Source: Azospirillum brasilense (lineage in GTDB: Bacteria > Pseudomonadota > Alphaproteobacteria > Azospirillales > Azospirillaceae). From it: a DNA stretch of 64,000 bases. This document shows, piece by piece, positions 9,121-16,784 of the stretch (the first letter of the stretch is position 1; each line of letters begins with the position of its first letter). The notes beneath the pieces are model-generated. The model made no database searches, was not told where the DNA came from, and saw only the letters and a list, made by a program, of their open reading frames with translations. Where the stretch lies: positions 1,190,001-1,254,000 of the forward strand of contig NZ_CP059450.1 in the NCBI RefSeq assembly GCF_022023855.1, given 5' to 3'. A program made the position numbers and the translations under genes.

Positions 9121-9705
9121 ATGCGCCTCGTCCCCTCCTCCATCCTGGCCGCATCGGCCGCCGCCCTGCTGCTGTCCGGCGCCGCATCGGCCCAAACATC
9201 GCAGGCGCAAACGCCACAGGCGTCACCGGACGCCGCGCGGCCCCCGCTGATGACAGCGCCGCGCCCGGACGACACCCCGGCCACTCCGCCCGCCGCCTCG
9301 CCGGAGGGGCTCGGCGGCGATGCGCCCTCCGACGAGATGAAGCGCGCGGCCCCCTCCGTCGCCGCGATTCCCCATCTGCTGACCCCAGAGGAGGCGCGGA
9401 CCCTGATCGGCAAGGAGGTGCGGACCCGCGACGGCCAGCCCGGCGGCTCCATCAAGGATTTCACGCTGGACGGCGGCGGCGCCGCGATTGAACGGATTGT
9501 GCTGGCCCCCGCCGAGGGCAGCGGGGCGGACGGGAAGCTGCGGTCCCTGCCGGTCAGCATGCTGCGCACCGACATTGCGGGCGCGTCTGCCGGCGCCGAT
9601 GGCTCGACGCCGCCGACTTTGGACCTGCCGGCGGCCGAACTCGCGCGGGCACCGGAATTCACCTATGGCGCGGGTGTGAAGACGGTGACCGGCCAGCCGC
9701 AATAG
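9121..9705 (+). CDS. Exported PRC-barrel domain protein
   Basis: A 194-residue protein with a clear signal peptide (MRLVPSSILAASAAALLLSG, cleavage after ASA at about residue 23), a Pro/Ala/Gln-rich linker, and a PRC-barrel-like domain from about residue 80 (LIGKEVRTRDGQPGGSIKDF). PRC barrels are small beta-barrels found in envelope and RNA-related proteins and often bind partners or surfaces. The start follows GGGAG at a proper distance; an upstream in-frame start lacks one. It stands alone between metW and a convergent hydrolase gene. No specific role can be assigned. Confidence 0.8.
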   Translation: MRLVPSSILAASAAALLLSGAASAQTSQAQTPQASPDAARPPLMTAPRPDDTPATPPAASPEGLGGDAPSDEMKRAAPSVAAIPHLLTPEEARTLIGKEVRTRDGQPGGSIKDFTLDGGGAAIERIVLAPAEGSGADGKLRSLPVSMLRTDIAGASAGADGSTPPTLDLPAAELARAPEFTYGAGVKTVTGQPQ

Positions 9706-9709
9706 CGGC

Positions 9710-10273
9710 TCAAACGCCGCTGTCCACCGCGCGCAGCAGGTCGAGGACAAGCCGCTCGCCGTCCGGCCAGGGACCATAGCCGGCGGCGGTGTTGATGTGG
9801 CCAAGATCGCCCGCATCGATGAAGTCGGCGCCCCACCCCACCGCGAACCCGCAGGAGCGCTCGGTGCGCGCATAGGAATCGTTGTGGCTGGCCAGCACCA
9901 CCGTGTGGAAGGGCAGCGGGTCGGTGGGCACCGGAGCGAAGCCGTGGACCTCCGGCGGCGTGTGCTCCACCGACTCGACGTCGGGCGGGGCGACCAGCAG
10001 GGCGGCGGCGACTTTGCCGACCGACGATCCGCTCCGCACGGCCCAATGGGCGACCGTCATGCAGCCCAGGCTGTGGGCGACCAGCACCACCGGGGCGGGC
10101 GCGGCGGCCACGGCCTGTTCCAGCGACCGCACCCAGTCCTCCAGAACCGGCGCATCCCAGTCGGCCTGCTCGACCCGCGTGAAAGATGGGTGACGCTGCT
10201 GCAGCCAGCTTTGCCAGTGGTCCGGGCCGGAATTGCCGAGTCCGGGGACGATGAGAACGCTCGCCTTCGCCAT
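9710..10273 (-). CDS. RBBP9/YdeN-type serine hydrolase
   Basis: A compact 187-residue alpha/beta hydrolase. The N-terminal VLIVPGLGNSGPDHWQSWL is the hallmark of the RBBP9/YdeN family. The nucleophile elbow is AHSLGC (Ser at about residue 68), with a C-terminal acid and the base in GDLGHINTAAGYG. Family members are small esterases or peptidases with unknown natural substrates. No signal peptide is seen, so it is probably cytosolic. Its stop codon is 4 bp from that of the convergent PRC-barrel gene. Confidence 0.88.
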   Translation of the reverse strand: MAKASVLIVPGLGNSGPDHWQSWLQQRHPSFTRVEQADWDAPVLEDWVRSLEQAVAAAPAPVVLVAHSLGCMTVAHWAVRSGSSVGKVAAALLVAPPDVESVEHTPPEVHGFAPVPTDPLPFHTVVLASHNDSYARTERSCGFAVGWGADFIDAGDLGHINTAAGYGPWPDGERLVLDLLRAVDSGV

Positions 10274-10334
10274 GGGGTCCGATCCGCTGCGGTGACCAGG
10301 AAGGTTACAAACCGCAACGCCCCCGGAGCAAGGC

Positions 10335-11117
10335 TTACGGTTCCTCCGACACCCGCCACGCGCCGGATCCCGCCGGGCGGCGGGCCGGGGCCGCCCCGCC
10401 GGGAAGCGGAACGATCAGGCGGCGCTTGGCCGGCTGCTGGGTCTTGCGCGACACCCCGGCGAAGATCTGCTTGGACGCCTCGATCATGGTGACCCCGGCG
10501 AAGGCCTTGAACCAGCGACAGCCGACTTCCTCCCAGGCCGGGGCGGTCTTCATCAGGAAGCGGGAACGCAGCGGCGGCAGGAACAGGGCGTGCCCGGTGC
10601 GCTCCGGCACGAACATGGTGTCGCGCAGCACCTGCTTCAGTTGAGAGGCCGAGTAGGGGAATCCATGGCCGAAGGGTGTCCAGTCGGCCCGCGCCCACAG
10701 GCCGCGGCGGTTCGGCACCACCACCAGCACCCGGCCACCGCCGGCCAGCACGCGCCAGATCTCCCGCATCATCGGGCGGAGCTGCTCCGTTCCCTCCAGC
10801 CCATGGACGAGCAGCACGCGGTCCACCGACATGTCGGCCAGCGGCAGGTCCGCCTCGTCGCCCAGCGCCACCAGGCCCGGCCCGCCCGGCGGCCAGAAGG
10901 TCACGCCCTGGGTCGCCGGCATGATGGAGAACACCCGCTCCGCCTCGTCGCGGAAGGGTTGCAGGTACGGCGTCGTATAGCCGACCCCCAGCACGATCTG
11001 CCCGCGCAGGTCGGGCCAGATGGTGCGGATGCGCCGGCGGATCATCCGCCGCGCCGCCTGACCAAGCCCGGACTCGTAGAATTCACGAAGATCGACGATA
11101 TCGGTGTACATGGTCAT
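10335..11117 (-). CDS. SAM-dependent methyltransferase (class I, small-molecule type)
   Basis: A 260-residue class I methyltransferase. SAM-binding features are VLGVGYTTPYLQPF, the acidic region LGDEADLPLADMSVD and the post-motif VLAGGGRVLVVVPNRRG. Family members of this type (methyltransferase domain 11) are encoded next to gloB in many alphaproteobacteria; the substrate is not known. ATG codons at 11117 and 11111 are both possible. It is divergent from gloB with a 55-bp gap, so the two promoters share sequence. The C-terminus is basic and proline-rich. Confidence 0.85.
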   Translation of the reverse strand: MTMYTDIVDLREFYESGLGQAARRMIRRRIRTIWPDLRGQIVLGVGYTTPYLQPFRDEAERVFSIMPATQGVTFWPPGGPGLVALGDEADLPLADMSVDRVLLVHGLEGTEQLRPMMREIWRVLAGGGRVLVVVPNRRGLWARADWTPFGHGFPYSASQLKQVLRDTMFVPERTGHALFLPPLRSRFLMKTAPAWEEVGCRWFKAFAGVTMIEASKQIFAGVSRKTQQPAKRRLIVPLPGGAAPARRPAGSGAWRVSEEP

Positions 11118-11172
11118 CCCAGGCTATCACGTTTCGATCGAACGTCCATTCATGCGGGAGGGGCCCAAGGCC

Positions 11173-11934
11173 ATGGACATCCACCTTATTCCGGCTTTCG
11201 CCGACAACTACATCTACCTCCTGCGCGACCCGGCCAGCGGCGCCGTCGGTGTCGTCGATCCCGGCGACGCGCAGCCCGTGCTGGCGGAACTGGACCGGCG
11301 CAACTGGACGCTGACGCACATCTTCAACACCCACCACCACAACGACCACATCGGCGGCAACCACGCGCTGAAGGCGCGCTATGGCGCCGACGTGATCGGC
11401 CCGCGCGCCGACGCAGCCCGCATTCCCGATATGGAGACGTGCCTGGGCGAAGGCGAGACCATTTCGTTCGGATCGCTCACCGCGCAGGTGTTTTTCGTCC
11501 CCGGCCACACCTCCGGCCACATCGCCTTCTGGTTTCCGGAGGCCAAGACGCTGTTCAGCGGCGACACGCTGTTCGCGCTCGGCTGCGGGCGGCTGTTCGA
11601 GGGCACCCCGGCCCAGATGTGGGCCTCTCTGGTCAAGTTGCGCGGTCTGCCGGACGACACGCGCGTCTATTGCGGCCATGAATACACCCTGTCCAATGCC
11701 CGCTTCGCCGTGACGGTGGAGCCGGACAACGCTGCCCTGAAAGCCCGCGCGGCGGACATCGCCGCGCAGCGCGCGCGCGGGGAGCCGACCATCCCCTCCA
11801 CGCTGGGCGTCGAGAAGGCCACCAACCCCTTCCTGCGCGCCGACGTGCCGGAGGTCCAGTCCGCCATTGGCATGGCCGGGGCCGATCCGGTGGCGGTCTT
11901 CGCCGAGATCCGAGGCCGCAAGGACCGCTTTTAA
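11173..11934 (+). CDS. gloB: Hydroxyacylglutathione hydrolase (glyoxalase II)
   Basis: A 253-residue metallo-beta-lactamase-fold enzyme that hydrolyses S-lactoylglutathione to lactate and glutathione in methylglyoxal detoxification. The binuclear metal motif THHHNDHIGG lies at residues 53-62. Further ligands are in VPGHTSGH and FSGDTLFALGCGR, and the glutathione-binding CGHEYT is present. The start at 11173 gives the typical N-terminus DIHLIPAFADNY; the upstream in-frame codons have no family support. It is divergent from the methyltransferase gene and followed by a GST gene, another glutathione-dependent function. Confidence 0.95.
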   Translation: MDIHLIPAFADNYIYLLRDPASGAVGVVDPGDAQPVLAELDRRNWTLTHIFNTHHHNDHIGGNHALKARYGADVIGPRADAARIPDMETCLGEGETISFGSLTAQVFFVPGHTSGHIAFWFPEAKTLFSGDTLFALGCGRLFEGTPAQMWASLVKLRGLPDDTRVYCGHEYTLSNARFAVTVEPDNAALKARAADIAAQRARGEPTIPSTLGVEKATNPFLRADVPEVQSAIGMAGADPVAVFAEIRGRKDRF

Positions 11935-12006
11935 GGCAAGGACTGCTTTTAAGAAGGAGCGCCCTCGCGCTACGCTGACGCCCACAAAACGGGAGGAGAG
12001 ATTTTC

Positions 12007-12612
12007 ATGAAGCTGCGCTGGAGCCCGACCTCGCCCTACGTCCGCAAGGTCGCGATGGTCCTCATCGAATGCGGACTGGACTCGGCGGTCGAGAAGCAGG
12101 TGACCAACGCCTGGGCGCCGGACACCGATTTGCCGGCGGACAACCCGCTGGGCAAGGTGCCGGCCCTGATCCTGGACGACGGCTCGGCGCTTTACGACAG
12201 CCCGGTGATCGCGGAATATCTGGACACGCTGCACGACGGCCCGCGCCTGTTCCCGGCCTCCGGCCCGGCGCGCTGGACGGCGCTGCGCCAGCAGGCCCTG
12301 GCCGACGGCATCTGCGACGCCGCCATCCTGCGCCGGCTGGAGCTTCAGCGGCCGGACGGCGAGCGTTCCGAGTCGTGGGCGGACCGCCAACGCCGCGCCG
12401 TCGCCCGCGCGCTCGACGTGCTGGAGGCGGAGGCGCCGGCCCTCGACGGCACACTGACCATCGGCACGCTGTCCATCCTGGTGGCGCTCGGCTACCTCGA
12501 CTTCCGGTTCGGGCACGAGCACTGGCGGGTGGGCCGCCCGGAGTTGGCGGCGTGGTTCGCCTCGGCTTCGGATCTCGACAGCTTCCGCCGCACCGCCCCG
12601 CCGCCGGCGTGA
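12007..12612 (+). CDS. Glutathione S-transferase family protein
   Basis: A 201-residue cytosolic GST. The N-terminal thioredoxin-like domain contains SPTSPYVRKV (active-site Ser/Tyr region), the cis-proline segment GKVPALILDDG and the glutathione-contact motif DSPVIAEYLD. An all-helical C-terminal domain follows. It lies 72 bp downstream of gloB on the same strand with its own GGAGGAG ribosome site. The electrophilic substrate is unknown. It is the last intact gene before the accessory region. Confidence 0.9.
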   Translation: MKLRWSPTSPYVRKVAMVLIECGLDSAVEKQVTNAWAPDTDLPADNPLGKVPALILDDGSALYDSPVIAEYLDTLHDGPRLFPASGPARWTALRQQALADGICDAAILRRLELQRPDGERSESWADRQRRAVARALDVLEAEAPALDGTLTIGTLSILVALGYLDFRFGHEHWRVGRPELAAWFASASDLDSFRRTAPPPA

Positions 12613-12626
12613 GAGGGGATGACGCC

Positions 12627-12815
12627 ATGGAGTCCTTGACGCCCAAGCGCATCATCGCGACGCTGGGCATGCAGCCCCATCCGGAAGGCAGCCACTATGT
12701 GGAAACCTTCCGGGGCGCCCCGCCGGGCGGCGGACGCGGGATCAAGACCGGCATCTACTATCTGCTGCAGGCGGGGGAGCGCTCCCACTGGCACCGTGTG
12801 GACGCGGTCGTTATC
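12627..12815 (+). pseudogene. Truncated DUF985 cupin protein
   Basis: The first ~62 residues (PHPEGSHYVETFRG, then GIYYLLQAGERSHWHRVDAV) are a clear N-terminal half of a DUF985-type cupin. Family members continue with a conserved Glu-Ile-Trp metal/ligand region, but here the match stops abruptly at about 12810-12815. The frame runs on through unrelated sequence to 13034. The gene begins 15 bp after the GST stop and looks like part of that operon. The break marks the left edge of the accessory region. The remnant lacks half its barrel and is almost certainly non-functional. Confidence 0.85.
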
Positions 12816-13313
12816 TCGGATCCAGCTTATCAGCGCCCGTTGTTCACGATGACGTCCGCTAACTGGCAGTGCCTTACTCATCCCAAGCCTCAAGCTGGCA
12901 CAGGCCGACAACGGCCGCTCGCAGCATTAAGCTGCCAAGTGATTGTTGCGCGGAGTTTCAGCGCCAGTCCCGGAACAATCCCCAAAGTGGATCCCTGCTG
13001 TCCGACACGAGGCAATGTGAAAAGCGGGAGTTGAACCAAACGCCCCCGGCACTCTGGCCGGGGGTCGTCAAGGTCGGTGGCGGTCATCGGCTCCCCAGCC
13101 TGTACCGCAAGCAAGATGGTTTGCTCATTCTTTAAACAAGTCAAGGTTGGTGCCGAAGTACCCCGGGGGTATGGGGGCAGCGCCCCCATGCTTGAAAACT
13201 GCCCGCCCACTGCGCTCAGTTTACAGACAGAGGACAGGTGTTAGTCGCGGCCCCCCGCCAATGTGTCTCATCGTCAGCTCCGCCGCTCACGCCTGTACGC
13301 CAAAACTTCGACT
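12816..13313. other. Gene-free junction segment with three strong hairpins
   Basis: No gene is seen in these ~500 bp. Three perfect stems are present: CCCCCGGC/GCCGGGGG with a 6-nt loop at 13043-13064; TACCCC/GGGGTA around one base at 13159-13171; and ATGGGGGC/GCCCCCAT with loop AGC at 13171-13189. The last two abut. Back-to-back GC hairpins like these occur near plasmid mobilisation or integration sites, but no relaxase or recombinase gene lies nearby, so this reading is speculative. Confidence 0.6.
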
Positions 13314-14156
13314 GGTTCCGTTGCAATATTTGGCCGAGGGTGATCGCGCCTCCAATTCGACAATCTTAGGCAGCGGCTCCGAACAGGGTGGCGATGAAGG
13401 TCGCCTGGGCCGGCATGTCGTTGGCGGGCATGGTGGCGACCTGCCCTTTGCGCACCATCGCCAGGATCTCATAGCCGGCGATTGTCCGCTGCGCTGTGTG
13501 GAAGCTCTTGAACCCGAGGCCCGGCCGGACCAGCCGCTTGATCCGCCGGTGATCCTGTTCAACGATATTGTTGAGGTACTTGACTTGTCGGAGCTTGGTG
13601 AACCGCCACAGTTCACCGTCCTTCTTCATCGCTTTGGTCGCACTCGGATAGGCGGCGTTCTTGTCCACGGTGAGGGTGCGCGGGTTGACGGTGTGCGCCT
13701 GCTTCAGCGCCTTACGGAGGAAGCGCCGGGCCGCCACGGCATCGCGCTTGGTGCTGAGCAGGAAATCGATGGTCTGCCTGCGTGCATCGACGGCACGGTA
13801 TGGGTACATCCACCGCCCCTTCACCCTGATGTACGTCTCGTCCACCCGCCAGGAGCCGGTGGTCAGGCGCAGGTGCGGGTGGAGGGCCGGTCCAGTTCCG
13901 GGGCGTAGGCCTGGATCCAGCGGAAGATGGTTGTGTGATCGACCACCACGCCGCGGTCGGCCAGCATCCGCTCCAGGTCGCGGTAGCTGATCGGAAACTG
14001 CAAGTACCAGCGCACTGCCCACAGGATCACCGCCGCCGTGAACTGCCGGCCCTTGAACGGGCTCTTTCCGCTGCGCTTCACCGTGGCACCCTTGCCGCCG
14101 AAAGAAGACGGGTTTTACCCGATCTCCGCCCGCAGGCAAACTTTGCAACGGATCTA
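13314..14156 (-). mobile_element. IS6-family insertion sequence (about 0.84 kb), inactivated
   Basis: The element is bounded by imperfect inverted ends sharing CCGTTGCAA and a following TTTG: one at about 13314-13335 reading inward on the plus strand, the other at about 14134-14156 on the minus strand. The CGTTGCAA core and the 0.84-kb size fit the IS6/IS26 family. The single transposase gene inside is frameshifted. No matching 8-bp target duplication was seen beside the ends (CTTCGACT versus AGCCCCTC), which suggests later rearrangement or recombination between copies. Confidence 0.8.
13366..14081 (-). pseudogene. IS6-family DDE transposase, frameshifted
   Basis: The N-terminal part starts at 14081 (KSPFKGRQF, HTH region DLERMLADRGVVVDHTTIF). 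The reading frame shifts at about 13880, between ...AYAPELDR and ...ALHPHLRLTTGSWRVDETY. The catalytic part is complete after the shift: Asp in SWRVDETYIRVKG, Asp in TVDKNAAYP and Glu in NNIVEQDHRRIKR. IS6 elements do not normally use programmed frameshifting, and no slippery heptamer is evident, so a simple indel is the likely cause. Confidence 0.88.
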
Positions 14157-14239
14157 GCCCCTCTACCCGCACAGCCCCAGCACGCAAGATGATGACCCTG
14201 AACATGCGTGTTGGCAAGAGAGTGGCTTCTCGGGGCAGG

Positions 14240-14277
14240 CTCCCCTTTAACCACATTGGCTCAAACCGCATTTTGTC
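14240..14277 (+). repeat. Interspersed repeat, copy 1 (degenerate)
   Basis: This copy reads CTCCCCTTTAACCACA, then ACCGCATTTTGTC, matching the family core (CCCCTTTC-A/G-CCACACC, about 10 bp, then GGCTTTTGAC) with several changes. It lies between the IS6 element and the methyltransferase gene, in the same orientation as the other six copies. Confidence 0.6.
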
Positions 14278-14318
14278 CGGCTGACCACCGGCTTTGGCCG
14301 GGCGCATGCCCTTTTTTG

Positions 14319-15119
14319 TCAGTCCTTGCGGCCCCTCACGGCCCAGGCCCGCGCGACAAGATGGATGCTGCCGTCTGCCTGTGCCGGTAAGGACGCCCGC
14401 AGGCGCTCACGCAACGCGGCTCGGCTGTCCTCGTCCAACGACATGCAGTAGGCCGGTGCCGGCGCTTGTCCCCCAAGAAACGGAGCCCAGTAGTCGTCGA
14501 AGTCGCGGAACTTGGTGGGAACGTCGATCGTAAGGGTCTTCACCTGCGAAAGGCCGGCGCCCTCGAACAGCCGGCGCAATGTCTCCGGCTGGCATATCGG
14601 GAAACGACGCCCCTCGTCGAATCCGAGGGCCTTCGTGTCCAGTGCGATCGCCGCATCCCAAAAGCGGCGCATCAACTCCATCTTGCCCGCGTAATCCCAG
14701 ACATAGAGCGCCACCTCGCCGCCCGGTCGAACGACCCGCGCCATCTCGGAAGCCGCGAGCGGATGATCGGGCAGGAAGTTGAGGACAAGGCCGGACACCA
14801 CGCGATCGAACTGGGCGGCGGGGAACGGCAGGCCGAGGGCATTGGCTTGAAGCAACTCGGCTCCCGAGGCCTTTAAACGCCGACGTGCGAAGTCGAGAAA
14901 GCCGGCTGACGGGTCAATCCCAACCAAACGCTTGGGGGCGCATCGCTCGGCAATGGCCTCCGCCACTGTTCCGGTGCCGCAGCCCACGTCGAGCCAATCG
15001 AGGTCGGTCGGGGCGTTCAACCAAGCGAGCAACGCGTGGGCCACCGGACGGCTCCAGCGTCCCACGTAGGGTTCATAGAGGTCACCGCTCTCCCAGCGAA
15101 CGGCCGCGGCTTCAGTCAT
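14319..15119 (-). CDS. Class I SAM-dependent methyltransferase
   Basis: A 266-residue enzyme of the UbiE/methyltransferase-11 type: SAM loop LDVGCGTGTVAEAI, GIDPSAGFLDFARRRL, the NALGLPFPAAQFDRVVSG region and the post-motif VVRPGGEVALYVWDYAG. The start at 15119 follows AAAGGAGCC; an in-frame extension upstream has no ribosome site. The substrate is unknown. It is divergent from the SnoaL-like gene (about 195 bp gap) within the accessory region and may have arrived with it as a unit. Confidence 0.88.
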   Translation of the reverse strand: MTEAAAVRWESGDLYEPYVGRWSRPVAHALLAWLNAPTDLDWLDVGCGTGTVAEAIAERCAPKRLVGIDPSAGFLDFARRRLKASGAELLQANALGLPFPAAQFDRVVSGLVLNFLPDHPLAASEMARVVRPGGEVALYVWDYAGKMELMRRFWDAAIALDTKALGFDEGRRFPICQPETLRRLFEGAGLSQVKTLTIDVPTKFRDFDDYWAPFLGGQAPAPAYCMSLDEDSRAALRERLRASLPAQADGSIHLVARAWAVRGRKD

Positions 15120-15314
15120 CGCCGGGGCTCCTTTGGCCTTTAGGAGCCTGATCGTACTCCTTCCCGGCTTCGCGATCACTGGAACAGGCGGATAGGCGGG
15201 AGACCGCGACAAGAGCCTTTTCTTTACCTGTCACGTAATCGCGGGCGGATCGAGGAACGGTGATGCTGTGGGCGTCCGGTCGATCCGGGCAACGCCCCAC
15301 AAAGGAGCCCCGCC

Positions 15315-15683
15315 ATGACGAACGCCGCCCATGTCGCCCAGCACTACATCGCCGCATGGAACGAGACGGACCCAGACCGTCGGCGCGCGTTGCTCGCCGA
15401 ACACTGGACCGATGATGCGCATTACCTCGACCCGATGATGCGGGCGAACGGCCACGCCGACATCGGCGCCCTGATCGGCGCCGTGCAGCAGCGGTTCCCA
15501 AACTTCCGCTTCACCCTGCACGGCACGCCCGACGGTCACAACGACCGGGTGCGCTTCTCCTGGTCGCTGGCTCCAGCAGGGGCCGAGCCCGTGGTCATCG
15601 GCACCGACTTCGTCCAGCTCGCCGCCGACGAACGGATCCGCTCGGTGACTGGCTTTTTGGACCAAGTTCCGGCCGGTACGTAA
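15315..15683 (+). CDS. SnoaL-like / NTF2-fold protein
   Basis: A 122-residue protein with the NTF2-like cone fold signature: VAQHYIAAWNETDPDRR at the N-terminus, WTDDAHYLDPMMRANG, and a C-terminal beta-strand region ending GFLDQVP. Such proteins act as small isomerases, hydrolases or ligand-binding proteins. Key His/Asp residues of the pocket are present, but the substrate cannot be inferred. A ribosome site (AAAGGAGCC) precedes the ATG. A hydrolase pseudogene follows 50 bp downstream, so the two probably formed an operon. Confidence 0.85.
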   Translation: MTNAAHVAQHYIAAWNETDPDRRRALLAEHWTDDAHYLDPMMRANGHADIGALIGAVQQRFPNFRFTLHGTPDGHNDRVRFSWSLAPAGAEPVVIGTDFVQLAADERIRSVTGFLDQVPAGT

Positions 15684-15733
15684 CGCACCGGCTTTCCCGT
15701 CCTGCAGTTTCGCCGAACTCAGGAGCACCGACC

Positions 15734-16400
15734 ATGAGCATGCCTTCGATGTCCCCCACCGGCCCGGCCGAGCCCGGCTTCATCCACACTGACGACGGCG
15801 TGAAGCTCTTCTACCGGGATTGGGGGCGGGGGAAACCCGTCGTCTTCCTGTCCAGTTGGTCGCTGAACTCCGACTCCTGGGCCTATCAGATGCTGGCGCT
15901 GGCGGAGCACGGCCACCGCTGCGTCGCGTACGACCGCCGTGGTCACGGCCGGTCGAGCGACCCGGGAACCGGCTTCGACTTCGACCGACTGGCCGACGAC
16001 CTCGCCACCCTGCTCGACACGCTGGATCTGCATGGCGTCACCTTGCTCGGCCATTCCATGTCCTGCGGAGAAATCGTCCGCTACCTGAGCCGGCACGGCA
16101 GCGGCCGCGTTTCCCGCACGATGCTGGTTGGCACGGTGACCCAGATGCTCGCCCGTACGGACGACAACCCCGACGGGATCTCGCCCCCGCCGTTTTCGAG
16201 GCCTTCCGCTCGGAATGTCTGATGCGGGACTTTCCGGCATGGCTGGAGGACCACATTCGCCCCTTCATGACGGCAGACAGCTCGACGGACATGATGGCCT
16301 GGGTGAATTCGATGGCCTTGCAAGCCTCGATGAAGGCGCTTCTGGACTGCCATCGGACGACGACGTCCACCGACTTCCGACACTGGCCATTGAGGCCTTT
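15734..16400 (+). pseudogene. Alpha/beta hydrolase (haloperoxidase-like), frameshifted and truncated
   Basis: The first frame covers about 155 residues with the nucleophile elbow GHSMSCGE and the DRRGHGRS loop typical of non-haem haloperoxidase/esterase-type hydrolases. It shifts frame in the C-rich run at about 16184-16195, consistent with loss of one C. The next frame continues FEAFRSECLMRDFPAWLEDH to TTTSTDFR. Homology then ends at about 16385-16400, before the region that should carry the catalytic Asp and His. The C-terminal third is replaced by unrelated DNA that leads into interspersed repeat copy 2. Confidence 0.85.
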
Positions 16401-16524
16401 TTTTCCGGCCGACGTTCCCACAGCGGAGGCGATGCGGCAGGCGCTCTCCCCGTTGTGAAGGGGGCGTCCGTTTCACGGAACTGAGCTGGCGACACGCGGA
16501 TCTGACAACGGCCCCTGAGCCGGC

Positions 16525-16556
16525 GCCCCTTTCGCCACACTTACGTCGGCGATTTT
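16525..16556 (+). repeat. Interspersed repeat, copy 2; rest of 16401-16784 is gene-free
   Basis: This copy reads GCCCCTTTCGCCACACTTAC then GTCGGCGATTTTG. It is preceded by CTGACAA (16502-16508), which also precedes copies 3 and 4 at a similar distance. It follows the broken end of the hydrolase pseudogene by about 125 bp. Apart from this repeat and the inverted repeat at 16686-16721, the segment 16401-16784 contains no recognisable gene. Confidence 0.65.
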
Positions 16557-16685
16557 GCCCCCAAGCGAACATGAAGACCCCAGTCGATTTCGAATTCAGG
16601 GCTACGGGAAAATCCGAAATGCGGCTTCCTGCCGCATGGCTTCAATGATCAGCGACACAGCGCGGAATGATCTGCTGTTCAGCCA

Positions 16686-16721
16686 AGCCATTGTGCACGC
16701 TTCTGGCCGTGCACAATGGCT
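16686..16721. repeat. Perfect 14-bp inverted repeat with 8-bp asymmetric spacer
   Basis: The arms AGCCATTGTGCACG and CGTGCACAATGGCT are exact reverse complements, separated by CTTCTGGC. It lies 64 bp beyond the stop codon of the downstream minus-strand hydrolase gene. No T tract follows on either strand, so it is not a standard intrinsic terminator. The 13/14-8-13/14 geometry is that of tyrosine-recombinase core sites such as lox or FRT, though no recombinase gene is nearby. A protein-binding or RNA hairpin role is equally possible. Confidence 0.75.
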
Positions 16722-16784
16722 GTCGAACAAGGGGCTTCTACATGTTCATGGGTAGTTGACCACGCCATCGTCTGCCGACACTTT

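Noticed and set aside
13863..13893. Programmed -1 frameshift in the IS6-family transposase
   Set aside because: No slippery heptamer or downstream pseudoknot was seen, and this family does not normally use frameshifting. A simple indel is the likelier cause.
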